Both the position numbers and the translations under genes were made by a program. The notes under the pieces were generated by a model, which was given only the letters and a program-made list of their open reading frames with translations, had not been told where the DNA came from and made no database searches. Positions 1 through 6,802 of a stretch of DNA of 15,697 bases are shown piece by piece. The stretch's first letter is position 1. Each line of letters begins with the position of its first letter. The DNA comes from an uncultured Eubacterium sp. (GTDB lineage Bacteria > Bacillota > Clostridia > Lachnospirales > Lachnospiraceae), in the NCBI GenBank assembly GCA_910584595.1, contig CAJUBQ010000103.1, positions 1 through 15,697 on the forward strand, given 5' to 3'.

Positions 1-140
1 CTCTTAGCCATTCAAGCATTGTTGCCCGTGAATATGGTATCCCCGCTGTCATGGCGACACACACAGCCACGAGAAGTATTAAAAATGGACAAATGATAAC
101 GGTGGACGGCTCGGAGGGGACGGTGACGATTGATGAATAA
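1..140 (+). CDS. PEP-utilising enzyme, mobile phosphohistidine domain (3' end only)
   Basis: The frame is open from the window edge (first full codon at base 3) to TAA at 138-140, giving the last 45 residues. The peptide opens LSHSSIVAREYGIPAV and ends with a GQMITVDG...GTVTIDE segment. This is the swivelling phosphohistidine domain of PEP synthase, pyruvate phosphate dikinase and rifampin phosphotransferase; the His in SHSS is the expected phosphate carrier. The ATP-grasp and substrate domains lie outside the window, so the substrate cannot be assigned. The gene overlaps the start of the next gene, an efflux transporter, by about 8 bases, so the two are probably translated from one mRNA. A drug-modifying phosphotransferase next to an efflux pump would make sense, but that is inference. 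Confidence 0.85.
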   Translation, partial: LSHSSIVAREYGIPAVMATHTATRSIKNGQMITVDGSEGTVTIDE

Positions 141-1293
141 AAAGCCTATTTTCGCTTTAAAGCTTGCTACTTTGGTGATTGCGTTAGGATATAGCTTAAT
201 TCTTCCGGTCATGCCATTTTACATGGAAAATCTAGGTGCTGGTGGTCGTGAGCTTGGATGGCTCACTGCCGTATATGCTCTGGCACAAACAGTATGCGCA
301 CCTTTTTGGGGTGCACTGTCTGACCGAATTGGTAGAAAGCCGATTATCAGCATTGGTATTATAGGATATTCCATCAGTCTGTTCCTGTTCGGTTTGGCTT
401 CATCCTTTTGGACACTATTTATAGCTCGCAGTTTATCGGGTATATTGTCATCTGCTACGTCCGTTGCATCTTTGGCATATGTTGGAGATTCCAGCTCGGA
501 GGAAGAAAGAAGCAAGAATATGAGTCAACTTGGAGCTTCAATGAGCGTTGGCGTAATGATGGGACCATTATTGGGAGGCATTCTTGCAGGCTATTCGCTT
601 GCGCTCCCATTTTTTACAGGAGCTGGCATTTCATTTATTGCCTTTCTGCTAATTCTAACACTTTTGCCAGAGTCAATTGAGCGTTCAGGACAGACGGAAA
701 AAAGAAAACCCTTTGATTTTTCAGACCTGAAAAGTATAATTTTTGGCTCAGCAGGAATGGTTTTGATACTTATTTTCGTCGTGAATTTCTGTCAAACAGG
801 CTTGCAAGGAATTACGGGGCTGTATGTCGTAGATAAGTTTGGATTTTCCACTAAGCAAGTTGGTGTTATTTGGATGGCTCTAGCAGGTATTTTGATTGTA
901 GTACAAGGTTTTTTGACTGGTCCTTTAGCAAAAAAAATTGGTGAGAAGCGACTAATACTGATAGGTATGTTTTGCAAAGCCTTAGTAGCGTTTGCCATGG
1001 TATTGACAACTGGGTTTGTTAGTGTGTTGGTGATTTTTGGCTTATTTGCGGTATCTTCTGCTATTACAGTACCCACATTAAACGCAACCCTTTCAAAAAC
1101 TGACAATCAGCATAAAGGAACACTGATGGGATTTGCCAGTACCGCCGGAAATCTTAGCAAAGTTATTGCTCCTTTATTAACTGGGTATCTGTATGAAAGC
1201 AATATTGAATTACCATATATAACCACGGGAGGGATAGCCTTAATCGGAGTGGTTATCTGCTATATCTGGATAAAAAATCAAAAGAACAAATGA
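133..1293 (+). CDS. MFS drug-efflux transporter (DHA1 type)
   Basis: A 386-residue, very hydrophobic protein of normal length for a 12-helix major facilitator. The cytoplasmic loop between helices 2 and 3 carries the family signature GALSDRIGRKP (about residues 60-70), the motif A typical of proton-driven efflux pumps. A charged central loop near residues 188-205 (SGQTEKRKPFDF) separates the two six-helix halves. I chose ATG at 133. A TTG three bases earlier (130) is better spaced from the GGAGGGG at 113-119 and is an alternative start. The start overlaps the stop of the upstream PEP-utilising enzyme gene, suggesting translational coupling. The family includes tetracycline and multidrug pumps, but sequence alone does not fix the substrate. 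Base composition is poorer in G+C than in the van genes. Confidence 0.88.
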   Translation: MNKKPIFALKLATLVIALGYSLILPVMPFYMENLGAGGRELGWLTAVYALAQTVCAPFWGALSDRIGRKPIISIGIIGYSISLFLFGLASSFWTLFIARSLSGILSSATSVASLAYVGDSSSEEERSKNMSQLGASMSVGVMMGPLLGGILAGYSLALPFFTGAGISFIAFLLILTLLPESIERSGQTEKRKPFDFSDLKSIIFGSAGMVLILIFVVNFCQTGLQGITGLYVVDKFGFSTKQVGVIWMALAGILIVVQGFLTGPLAKKIGEKRLILIGMFCKALVAFAMVLTTGFVSVLVIFGLFAVSSAITVPTLNATLSKTDNQHKGTLMGFASTAGNLSKVIAPLLTGYLYESNIELPYITTGGIALIGVVICYIWIKNQKNK

Positions 1294-1502
1294 TGGAAGA
1301 GGACGTTTATATGGAGGTTATACACAGTAACTAATCTGGTATAGAAATTCAATTGAGGCTTTTCTGCTTTATTAAAGTCTTGCTACCACTTAAACCTATA
1401 ATATCCTTAATTCATTATGATAAATTCCAATTCAACAGTTTTGATACATAAGGAGGTAACAATACTATGGAATAGAATAAAAAACGAAAGGAGATAAGGA
1501 TC

Positions 1503-2888
1503 ATGAATCTTAAAAAACTTGAATTTGAAAAGCTTATAGAGCAAATCTCCACTCTTTACAGAGAGAAGAAATATTCACAGCTTAAAAGCATTTTAGCAGA
1601 CATTAATCCAACTGATATTGCTGTTCTTTTTGATGAATTTCCAAATGAACAGAGGATTTTGCTCTTCCGTCTTCTTCCTAAAGAAGAGGCGGCTGAAACA
1701 TTCGTTGAACTTGACGGTGAAACGCAGGAAGCTCTCATCCATGCTTTTTCAGATACAGAGCTTCGTGAGGTTATTGACGAGCTTTACCTTGATGATACAG
1801 TTGATATTATTGAGGAAATGCCTGCGACAATTGTAAAAAGAATACTCAGAAATACTGATGCGCAGACACGAAAATCAATTAACACTCTTTTAAAGTATCC
1901 TGAGGACAGCGCAGGCTCAATTATGACCCCTGAGTTTGTTGATCTGAAAAAGGATAACACTGTTGAGGATGCCTTTAAAAGAATAAGACGTACAGGTGTT
2001 GATAAGGAAACAATTTATACTTGTTACGTTACTGACAGCTCAAGGCATCTTATTGGTGTAACTACAGTAAAAGAACTTTTGTTACACGATTATGGCGATA
2101 AGATTGAAGAGTTTATGGAAACAAATACAATTTTTGTAAACACGCATGATGATAAAGAAATAGCGGCAAATTTCCTTGATAAGTATAACTTCCTTGCTCT
2201 TCCTGTTGTGGATATGGAAAACAGGCTTGTGGGTATCATTACAGTCGATGATGCTATTGACGTATTGCAGGAAGAGAATACTGAGGATATCCAGAAGATG
2301 CACGCTATTATGCCTAACGAGAAACCTTATCTCAAAACAGGCATATTTGAAACATGGAAATCCAGAATTACGTGGCTTTTGTTTCTTATGATAAGTGCAA
2401 CATTTACGAGTATGATTTTAAATGCTTTTGAGGACAAGCTTTCAGCACTGATTGTACTGACCTCGTTTGTGCCTATGCTTACGGGAACAAGCGGTAATTC
2501 GGGAGGGCAGGCGAGTGCCGTTATTATCCGTGCTCTTTCACTTAAAGAAATAGATTTTAAAGATATTTCTAAAGTTATATGGAAGGAATTCAGAGTAGGT
2601 GTTCTGTGCGGAATTACACTTGCTGCTGTCAATTTTGTTAAAATATGGTTTGTTGACAGAACATTGCTCGGTATGAGTGCTATTACTATTCAGGTTGATC
2701 TTGTAATCAGTCTGACACTTATAATCGAAATTATATTTGCCAAAATGGTTGGATGCGTATTTCCTATTCTTGCAAAAAAAATGAAGCTTGACCCGGCTGT
2801 AATATCATCTCCGTTTATTACGACGGTTATGGATGCGCTTTCACTTTTAATTTATTTCTGGCTGGCAACAATGATACTTCATATATAA
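1503..2888 (+). CDS. mgtE: Magnesium transporter MgtE
   Basis: A 461-residue protein with the full MgtE layout. An acidic helical N-domain spans about residues 1-130. Two CBS domains follow (about 138-195, starting SAGSIMTPEF, and about 203-260, with LALPVVDMENRLVGIITVDDA). Then comes a linker helix and a five-helix membrane channel (about 285-460). The pore-region hallmark GTSGNSGGQAS lies at 328-338, and the last helices contain LDPAVISSPFITTVMDALS. The family is a Mg2+-gated Mg2+ channel in the cytoplasmic membrane, in which Mg2+ binding to the N and CBS domains closes the pore. The start is ATG 1503 behind AAAGGAG at 1487-1493. A terminator-like hairpin follows the stop. Gene composition is AT-rich and differs from the van region, so this looks like host or a separately acquired segment. 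Family assignment is secure. Confidence 0.95.
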   Translation: MNLKKLEFEKLIEQISTLYREKKYSQLKSILADINPTDIAVLFDEFPNEQRILLFRLLPKEEAAETFVELDGETQEALIHAFSDTELREVIDELYLDDTVDIIEEMPATIVKRILRNTDAQTRKSINTLLKYPEDSAGSIMTPEFVDLKKDNTVEDAFKRIRRTGVDKETIYTCYVTDSSRHLIGVTTVKELLLHDYGDKIEEFMETNTIFVNTHDDKEIAANFLDKYNFLALPVVDMENRLVGIITVDDAIDVLQEENTEDIQKMHAIMPNEKPYLKTGIFETWKSRITWLLFLMISATFTSMILNAFEDKLSALIVLTSFVPMLTGTSGNSGGQASAVIIRALSLKEIDFKDISKVIWKEFRVGVLCGITLAAVNFVKIWFVDRTLLGMSAITIQVDLVISLTLIIEIIFAKMVGCVFPILAKKMKLDPAVISSPFITTVMDALSLLIYFWLATMILHI

Positions 2889-2916
2889 AAAAGCAGTTTT
2901 TCAAACCTGGTTTTTT
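2887..2916 (+). terminator. Probable terminator after mgtE
   Basis: A6-G-CAG at 2887-2896 faces CTG-G-T6 at 2907-2916 across a 10-base loop, with one G-G mismatch. The right arm is a T-run. It starts at the mgtE stop codon. The stem is weak in G+C, but it sits only three bases before the 5' end of a group II intron, and some group II introns (IIC) are known to insert just downstream of terminators. Confidence 0.5.
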
Positions 2917-2919
2917 ATA

Positions 2920-3285
2920 GTGCGCCCGACGGCACACGCTTCTAAAGGGTGAAAATCCTTAGTCTGCCTTAGTAGTGGGAAGGACACAGCCGAACAGCAA
3001 GGGTGTCCATCGTGAGGTGGAATCTGAAGGAAGCTGTAAGCAAATCTCTGGTCTGACAAACAGAAATCACATCAGGTTGCAGTTAAGGATAAGGTGGTTA
3101 TACAAACTAAAGTCCAATAACTACTCGGAATTAGCTGTAATAAATGTGGCAGATATATGGAGAGAAAGAAGTGTGTGGTACTCGGGGAGGTCTCGCCAGC
3201 AGGAGAAAACAGAGTAAGAAAGAGGTGTTTCAGAAAATTGCTGAAAGAAGAAATATAGCACTGAAACTTATCATGAAGAAGTGAT
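2920..3285 (+). mobile_element. Group II intron, 5' fragment (maturase and 3' domains missing)
   Basis: The segment opens GTGCGCCCGACGGCACACGC at 2920, the conserved GTGCG 5' splice end of bacterial group II introns. It continues with intron-type stretches: CTAAAGGGTGAAAATCC, TAGTAGTGGGAAGGACAC, GGGTGTCCATCGTGAGGTGG, AAAGTCCAATAACTAC and GTACTCGGGGAGGTCTCG. These match, from memory, domain I-III sequence of common Firmicutes introns. About 365 bases remain. Where a reverse transcriptase/maturase frame would be expected (domain IV), the sequence changes near 3285 into the leader of a DUF3781 gene. No domain V or VI is seen, so this RNA should not splice. The 80-residue frame inside it is not a gene. 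The right boundary is approximate. Loss of the 3' part fits a deletion or recombination after insertion rather than incomplete retrohoming, which normally loses the 5' end. Confidence 0.85.
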
Positions 3286-3315
3286 TTTCAAATTCCGGTT
3301 TGAGGGGTGAAAAAT

Positions 3316-3573
3316 ATGCAGAACAACGAATTACTGAATCATTTGGATAAGCTACATACGACCGAATTGGGTGTAGAAAGAATCAAGAGAAACCTTGCTT
3401 TGGATACCGATCATGTTGTTGATTGGTGCAGAAATAGGATATCTTCTGTTGAAGCATCCATATCGAGAAAAGGAAAGAACTGGTATATAACGGTTGACGG
3501 GTGTATCATTACGGTCAACGCTTATAGCTATACGATCATCACGGCGCATAAGGTACAGGAACAGCAAAGATAG
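3316..3573 (+). CDS. DUF3781 family protein
   Basis: A small soluble protein of 85 residues when started at ATG 3316, which follows GAGGGGTG at 3302-3309; an in-frame GTG at 3307 lies inside that ribosome binding site and is unlikely. The text LHTTELGVERIKRNL, then VVDWCRNRI, then RKGKNWYITVDGCIITVNAYSYTIITAHK is what I recognise as the DUF3781 pattern, seen in many Clostridia and of unknown function. It has no signal peptide or membrane segment. It lies 35 bases upstream of the DUF4304 gene in the same direction, so the two may form an operon. The start region abuts the broken edge of the group II intron, so its original promoter may have been replaced. Confidence 0.75.
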   Translation: MQNNELLNHLDKLHTTELGVERIKRNLALDTDHVVDWCRNRISSVEASISRKGKNWYITVDGCIITVNAYSYTIITAHKVQEQQR

Positions 3574-3608
3574 CAATAAAGAACTGACAGAAAGAGCGGT
3601 ACAAGAAT

Positions 3609-4334
3609 ATGACTTCACGAGAAAAGAAAAATAAAGTAATTCAACAAGTTATCAAACCGGCGCTCAAAGAAGCAGGTTTTCACAGCCTTCGGGGAACACA
3701 GGCTTTTTCCATCCATAAGGAAGCCTGCACAATCGCCGTAAATATTCAAAGCTCCCAATTTAACAGCAATGTTACTGGATTTTCCTTTTGGCTGAATATC
3801 GTAGTAGATACGCCTGACCTTTCAGATGAACAACTGCAAGATGTTACTTTTTTCAAATCTTTTACAGAAGCTTGCTTTTTGCCGCATCAAGGCAGGTTAC
3901 ACCCGCTCCGTGATATACGGGGTTATGTCATTGACGGTTATAAAAACTACAAGCCGATGGATACCCCCTATGAGAAGATTCAAGCCATCATTGCAAATGA
4001 TATGCAGCAGTATATCATTCCGGGGCTATCCGAGATTGACAGCATAGCAGATTATCAAGAATGCGTTGCGCTGTGGCAAGAAGAATCAAAAAGTCAGTTT
4101 GTACGTCTGGTAGATTACTTTTCGGAAGCGCATATGCTGACATTACCGTTTCAAAAAGATACTTGGATTGGCACCGTAAATATGAAAGAGCTCGTTGAGA
4201 AGAAAAAGACACTATGCCTTACCACAGATGAAATCATGCAAAATAAATCAATTTATTGCAAAGTGCGTGAATTATCAACGCATCCGCAAGAGGACACATG
4301 GCCATTGATTTGCATGACGCTCTCTGCAGAATAA
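3609..4334 (+). CDS. DUF4304-like hypothetical protein
   Basis: A 241-residue cytoplasmic protein. The N-terminus (VIQQVIKPALKEAGF, then AFSIHKEACTIAVNIQSS and FWLNIVVDT) matches the DUF4304 pattern of a helix followed by an antiparallel sheet. The C-terminal half, with DYQECVALWQEESKSQFVRL near residues 150-170, is helical and has no motif I can name. There is no catalytic signature, signal peptide or membrane helix. The ATG at 3609 has only a poor purine-rich ribosome binding site (GAAAGAGCGG, 3590-3599). It follows the DUF3781 gene by 35 bases and may be translated from the same mRNA. The function is unknown. Confidence 0.7.
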   Translation: MTSREKKNKVIQQVIKPALKEAGFHSLRGTQAFSIHKEACTIAVNIQSSQFNSNVTGFSFWLNIVVDTPDLSDEQLQDVTFFKSFTEACFLPHQGRLHPLRDIRGYVIDGYKNYKPMDTPYEKIQAIIANDMQQYIIPGLSEIDSIADYQECVALWQEESKSQFVRLVDYFSEAHMLTLPFQKDTWIGTVNMKELVEKKKTLCLTTDEIMQNKSIYCKVRELSTHPQEDTWPLICMTLSAE

Positions 4335-4381
4335 GATGATTTGAAATGTGCGGAACTTCCTTTGAGAAGGAGGAGCAAATA

Positions 4382-4423
4382 ATGAAGCGTTATGGAAATG
4401 ATTCGGGATCATTGCCTCCGTAA
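4382..4423 (+). CDS. Leader peptide (13 residues) overlapping a hairpin
   Basis: A strong ribosome binding site, AAGGAGGAG at 4367-4375, sits 6 bases before ATG 4382. The frame encodes MKRYGNDSGSLPP and stops at TAA 4421-4423. Almost the whole coding sequence forms the hairpin annotated separately. A short peptide with an excellent binding site, ending inside a stem, is the usual form of a regulatory leader. The next gene downstream is the AraC-family regulator at 4561. I do not recognise the peptide from a known resistance leader. Confidence 0.5.
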   Translation: MKRYGNDSGSLPP

Positions 4424-4440
4424 CGCTTGTTCGTATTTTT
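4385..4440 (+). promoter_or_regulatory. Strong stem-loop, candidate attenuator upstream of araC-type gene
   Basis: AAGCGTTATGGA (4385-4396) pairs with TCCGTAACGCTT (4417-4428) with a single G-U wobble. Directly above it AATGAT (4397-4402) pairs with ATCATT (4408-4413) around the loop TCGGG. A three-base bulge, GCC, lies on the right side. The T-run TATTTTT (about 4434-4440) begins six bases after the stem, so it may also terminate transcription. Because a ribosome reading the leader peptide would unfold the stem, translation-dependent control is plausible. Confidence 0.6.
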
Positions 4441-4560
4441 ATACAGGTATAAAAGTACGATATTCGACAGACCTTAACACAAATAGCAACATTATGCAAG
4501 AAAAAGAAATACGAATACACTATAATGATATTATTGGAGTAATTTTTGCGGAGGTGACTT

Positions 4561-5376
4561 ATGGATCATTCCAACAGTAAAATTGTTTTTGACGAAAAAC
4601 TGAATATAGAGGTATTAACACTGACAGGAATGATTGAAAGTTTGCCTCCGCATTTTCATGATTACTATGAATTAGGCTATATAGAGAGCGGGAGCCGACG
4701 AGTAATATGTCAAGGTAAGGAATACACCATAGGAAAAAATGATCTGCTCCTTTTCAACCCGAAAGATAATCATACTTGTTTGGAATTGAAAAAGGAACTG
4801 TTGGATTTTAGATGTTTCCACATCACTACTGAACGCATGGAAGAATTGACATTGGAATGTTTAGGATTTGCCATATGTCCGTATTTTGAACCGCAGATTG
4901 TTTATCAGAGTGATCTTATTCCGCAAATCACAGAGTTGATTGACTTAATTGAGAATGGTTCATATTGCGATTTACAAAAGGAAGAATTGCTTTATATGAT
5001 CATTGGCGATTTGGTTGCAGATTATTCTCAACCATTGGAGTGCGAACAAATAGAAGCTTCGGATATTGTAGAACGTGCTTGTGAGTATATTGAAAGGCAT
5101 TACGCCTCAAACATATCTTTATGCGATTTAAGTACCTTTACGGGTTTCAGCAAGTACCACTTTATTCGGATGTTTACGAGAGAAAAGGGAATATCTCCTT
5201 ATCGCTTTATTGAATGTACTAAAATGACTGAAGCCAAAAAAATGCTGAAGGCCGGAGAAGATTTATCAAATATTACCTATCAGCTTGGTTTTAGCAGCCA
5301 AAGCCACTTTACCAATTTTTTTAAGAAATACGCCATGGTTACTCCAAAACAATATAGTAAGCTTTATAACGCTTAA
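4561..5376 (+). CDS. AraC-family transcriptional regulator
   Basis: A 271-residue regulator. The N-terminal half (about 10-100) is a cupin-type sensing domain with HFHDYYELGYIESGSRRV at 31-48 and DLLLFNPKDNH at 61-71. The C-terminal half (about 170-268) carries the two AraC helix-turn-helices: ISLCDLSTFTGFSKYHFIRMF (about 185-205) and LSNITYQLGFSSQSHFTNFF (about 235-254), followed by the usual TPKQYS. It starts at ATG 4561 with GGAGGTGA at 4550-4557. A TATAAT at 4521-4526 could be its -10 box, but no good -35 is visible. Genes of this type often sit beside a small exporter; none is present here, so the target is not evident. The ligand is unknown. The long leader with a peptide-coding hairpin suggests control after initiation. 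Confidence 0.9.
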   Translation: MDHSNSKIVFDEKLNIEVLTLTGMIESLPPHFHDYYELGYIESGSRRVICQGKEYTIGKNDLLLFNPKDNHTCLELKKELLDFRCFHITTERMEELTLECLGFAICPYFEPQIVYQSDLIPQITELIDLIENGSYCDLQKEELLYMIIGDLVADYSQPLECEQIEASDIVERACEYIERHYASNISLCDLSTFTGFSKYHFIRMFTREKGISPYRFIECTKMTEAKKMLKAGEDLSNITYQLGFSSQSHFTNFFKKYAMVTPKQYSKLYNA

Positions 5377-5411
5377 AATGTATTTTTTGTTGAGTATAGA
5401 TCCATACTAAC

Positions 5412-5436
5412 AGGAGATGATGATATGGGAAATTAG
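5412..5436 (+). promoter_or_regulatory. Start-site -1 slippery heptamer, copy 1
   Basis: AGGAGA (5412-5417), seven bases, ATG (5425-5427), GGA, AAT, TAG (5434-5436). The heptamer G-GGA-AAT has the X-XXY-YYZ form of simultaneous -1 slippage, with its first base being the G of the start codon. The -1 frame reads GGG-AAA-TTA-GCC-GTG and stays open to 5930. The ribosome binding site lies 9 bases before the heptamer, close to the spacing at which Shine-Dalgarno elements stimulate -1 frameshifting in bacteria. It is a candidate only. Confidence 0.5.
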
Positions 5437-5930
5437 CCGTGATAGAAATCTCTGAGTCAGGAGATAAAATTGGAGAAAAACTGCTTATGCTGTTAAACGT
5501 CCAGCAGCGGCAGGCATTAATAAAATACCTTCTTAGTCAAGAAAAGAAGGATACCGATTCAGCTGATAGCCCATGTGACAGCTTTCAAATCCATGATCCG
5601 CAGGCGGAGGTCGGTGGAGTATTCACAGAGATCGAGATGGGAGAGCTATACTTTTGTTTGGAGCAGCGGCTTGTACGTGTGAGAGGACAAGTGATTGAGT
5701 TAACAGCAAAAGAATTTGATATTCTTGCGCTATTGCTCACACATCCCAAAAGGGTATTTACTTATGAATTGATCATGGAGTTGGTCTGGAACGAGGATTA
5801 TACTTTTTATTCCAAAAAAGCGGTAAGCAATCACATGAGTAACCTGCGGAAGAAACTCAAAGTTACACCGGATGCTCTGGACTATATTAAAAACATTGTT
5901 GGTGTCGGCTATAAATTTGAAGCACCATAA
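5425..5930 (+). CDS. Orphan OmpR-type winged-helix DNA-binding protein, copy 1 (probable -1 frameshift start)
   Basis: A response-regulator effector domain without a receiver. The C-terminal 100 residues hold a winged helix of the OmpR/PhoB type: VIELTAKEFDILALLLTHPK, then RVFTYELIMELVW and KAVSNHMSNLRKKL, ending VGVGYKFEAP. The N-terminus (EISESGDKIGEKLLMLL...QRQALIKYLL) is helical and may dimerise. The long frame has no convincing start: GTG 5439 lacks a ribosome binding site. The only well-placed start is ATG 5425 (AGGAGA at 5412-5417), whose frame reads Met-Gly-Asn-stop. A -1 slip on GGGAAAT (5427-5433) leads into the long frame and gives 168 residues. Without frameshifting the conservative frame is 5439-5930 (163 residues). 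The partner kinase and targets are unknown. A paralogue of equal predicted length lies beyond the van cluster (14580-15085). Confidence 0.8.
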
Positions 5931-5952
5931 AAAACATATAATTTGCCATTGT

Positions 5953-6037
5953 TAGCAGAATAGCGGTAATCGTCAAGAATCTGGATAAACTGGCCCGTCA
6001 GCTCGCCGTGCCTTGACGATTATTTGCGATTCTGCTA
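5953..6037 (+). repeat. Long imperfect inverted repeat upstream of vanR
   Basis: TAGCAGAAT (5953-5961) pairs with ATTCTGCTA (6029-6037), and TAATCGTCAAG (5967-5977) pairs with CTTGACGATTA (6012-6022). A small internal loop separates the two helices and the apical loop is 34 bases. It lies between the winged-helix gene and the vanR promoter region. There is no T-run, so it is not a standard terminator. It could be a recombination or transposon-end remnant, a large operator, or an RNA structure. Confidence 0.7.
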
Positions 6038-6057
6038 TTGTTGTTTCATATACGGTT

Positions 6058-6096
6058 TTGACACATAATAAAGACAGATTATCGCAATGTAAGGAG
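6058..6096 (+). promoter_or_regulatory. Possible vanR promoter and ribosome binding site
   Basis: A consensus TTGACA (6058-6063) lies 16 bases before a poor -10 candidate TATCGC (6080-6085). AAGGAG (6091-6096) is seven bases before the vanR ATG. If the -10 is right, the 5' leader is very short. A weak -10 would fit a promoter needing an activator such as VanR itself, which is inference. Confidence 0.35.
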
Positions 6097-6103
6097 TAAT
6101 GCA

Positions 6104-6802
6104 ATGAATGAAAAAATCTTAGTGGTTGATGATGAAAAAGAATTGGCCGACTTAGTTGAAGTATATCTGAAAAACGATGGATATACCGTTTATAAATTTT
6201 ATAATGGCAAGGATGCACTAAAGTGTATTGAATCCGTGGAACTGGATTTAGCCATATTGGATATCATGCTTCCGGATGTAGACGGGTTTCAGATCTGCCA
6301 GAAAATCCGGGAAAAGTTTTACTTCCCTGTTATCATGCTGACAGCAAAAGTGGAGGACGGGGATAAAATCATGGGACTGTCTGTGGCAGATGATTATATT
6401 ACGAAGCCGTTTAACCCGTTGGAAGTGGTTGCGAGGGTAAAGGCGCAGCTAAGGCAGTACATGCGGTACAAGCAGCCCAGCTTAAAGCAAGAGGCTGAAT
6501 GCACAGAATACGATATCAGAGGGATGACAATTAGCAAGAGCAGCCATAAGTGTATCTTGTTTGGAAAGGAGATTCAGCTGACGCCAACGGAATTTTCGAT
6601 TCTTTGGTATCTGTGCGAGCGTCAGGGGACGGTTGTTTCTACGGAGGAATTATTTGAAGCAGTATGGGGGGAACGGTATTTTGACAGCAATAATACCGTG
6701 ATGGCGCATATCGGACGTCTCCGGGAAAAAATGAAGGAACCGTCAAGAAATCCGAAATTTATAAAAACCGTGTGGGGAGTGGGATATACCATTGAAAAAT
6801 AG
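6104..6802 (+). CDS. vanR: VanR response regulator, VanD type
   Basis: A 232-residue OmpR-family regulator of glycopeptide resistance. The receiver (1-115) has the acidic pocket in ILVVDDEKE, phospho-acceptor Asp53 in AILDIMLPDVDG, Thr80 in VIMLTAK and Lys101 in TKPF. The winged helix (about 130-230) has IQLTPTEFSILWYLCERQG, NTVMAHIGRLREKM and ends VWGVGYTIEK. Known VanR proteins, when phosphorylated by VanS, activate both the regulator promoter and the vanY/H/X promoter. Normally this family reads GLxxGADDY; here it is GLSVADDY, one residue shorter. I cannot tell from memory whether all VanD-type VanR share this. It starts at ATG 6104 and overlaps vanS by 11 bases. Confidence 0.93.
   Translation: MNEKILVVDDEKELADLVEVYLKNDGYTVYKFYNGKDALKCIESVELDLAILDIMLPDVDGFQICQKIREKFYFPVIMLTAKVEDGDKIMGLSVADDYITKPFNPLEVVARVKAQLRQYMRYKQPSLKQEAECTEYDIRGMTISKSSHKCILFGKEIQLTPTEFSILWYLCERQGTVVSTEELFEAVWGERYFDSNNTVMAHIGRLREKMKEPSRNPKFIKTVWGVGYTIEK

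Noticed and set aside
1294..1502. Possible M-box riboswitch before mgtE
   Set aside because: I could not find the conserved M-box core or a terminator/antiterminator pair in the leader.
2975..3217. 80-residue open frame
   Set aside because: It lies wholly inside the group II intron RNA and shows no protein family pattern; the sequence is explained as structured intron RNA.
4392..4580. 62-residue frame upstream of the AraC-type gene
   Set aside because: It has no ribosome binding site, runs through the leader hairpin and overlaps the better supported AraC start.
5966..6016. Short frame VIVKNLDKLARQLAVP ending inside the stem-loop before vanR
   Set aside because: It is protein-like in appearance and might be a gene remnant, but it is too short, lacks a start, and coincides with the inverted repeat.
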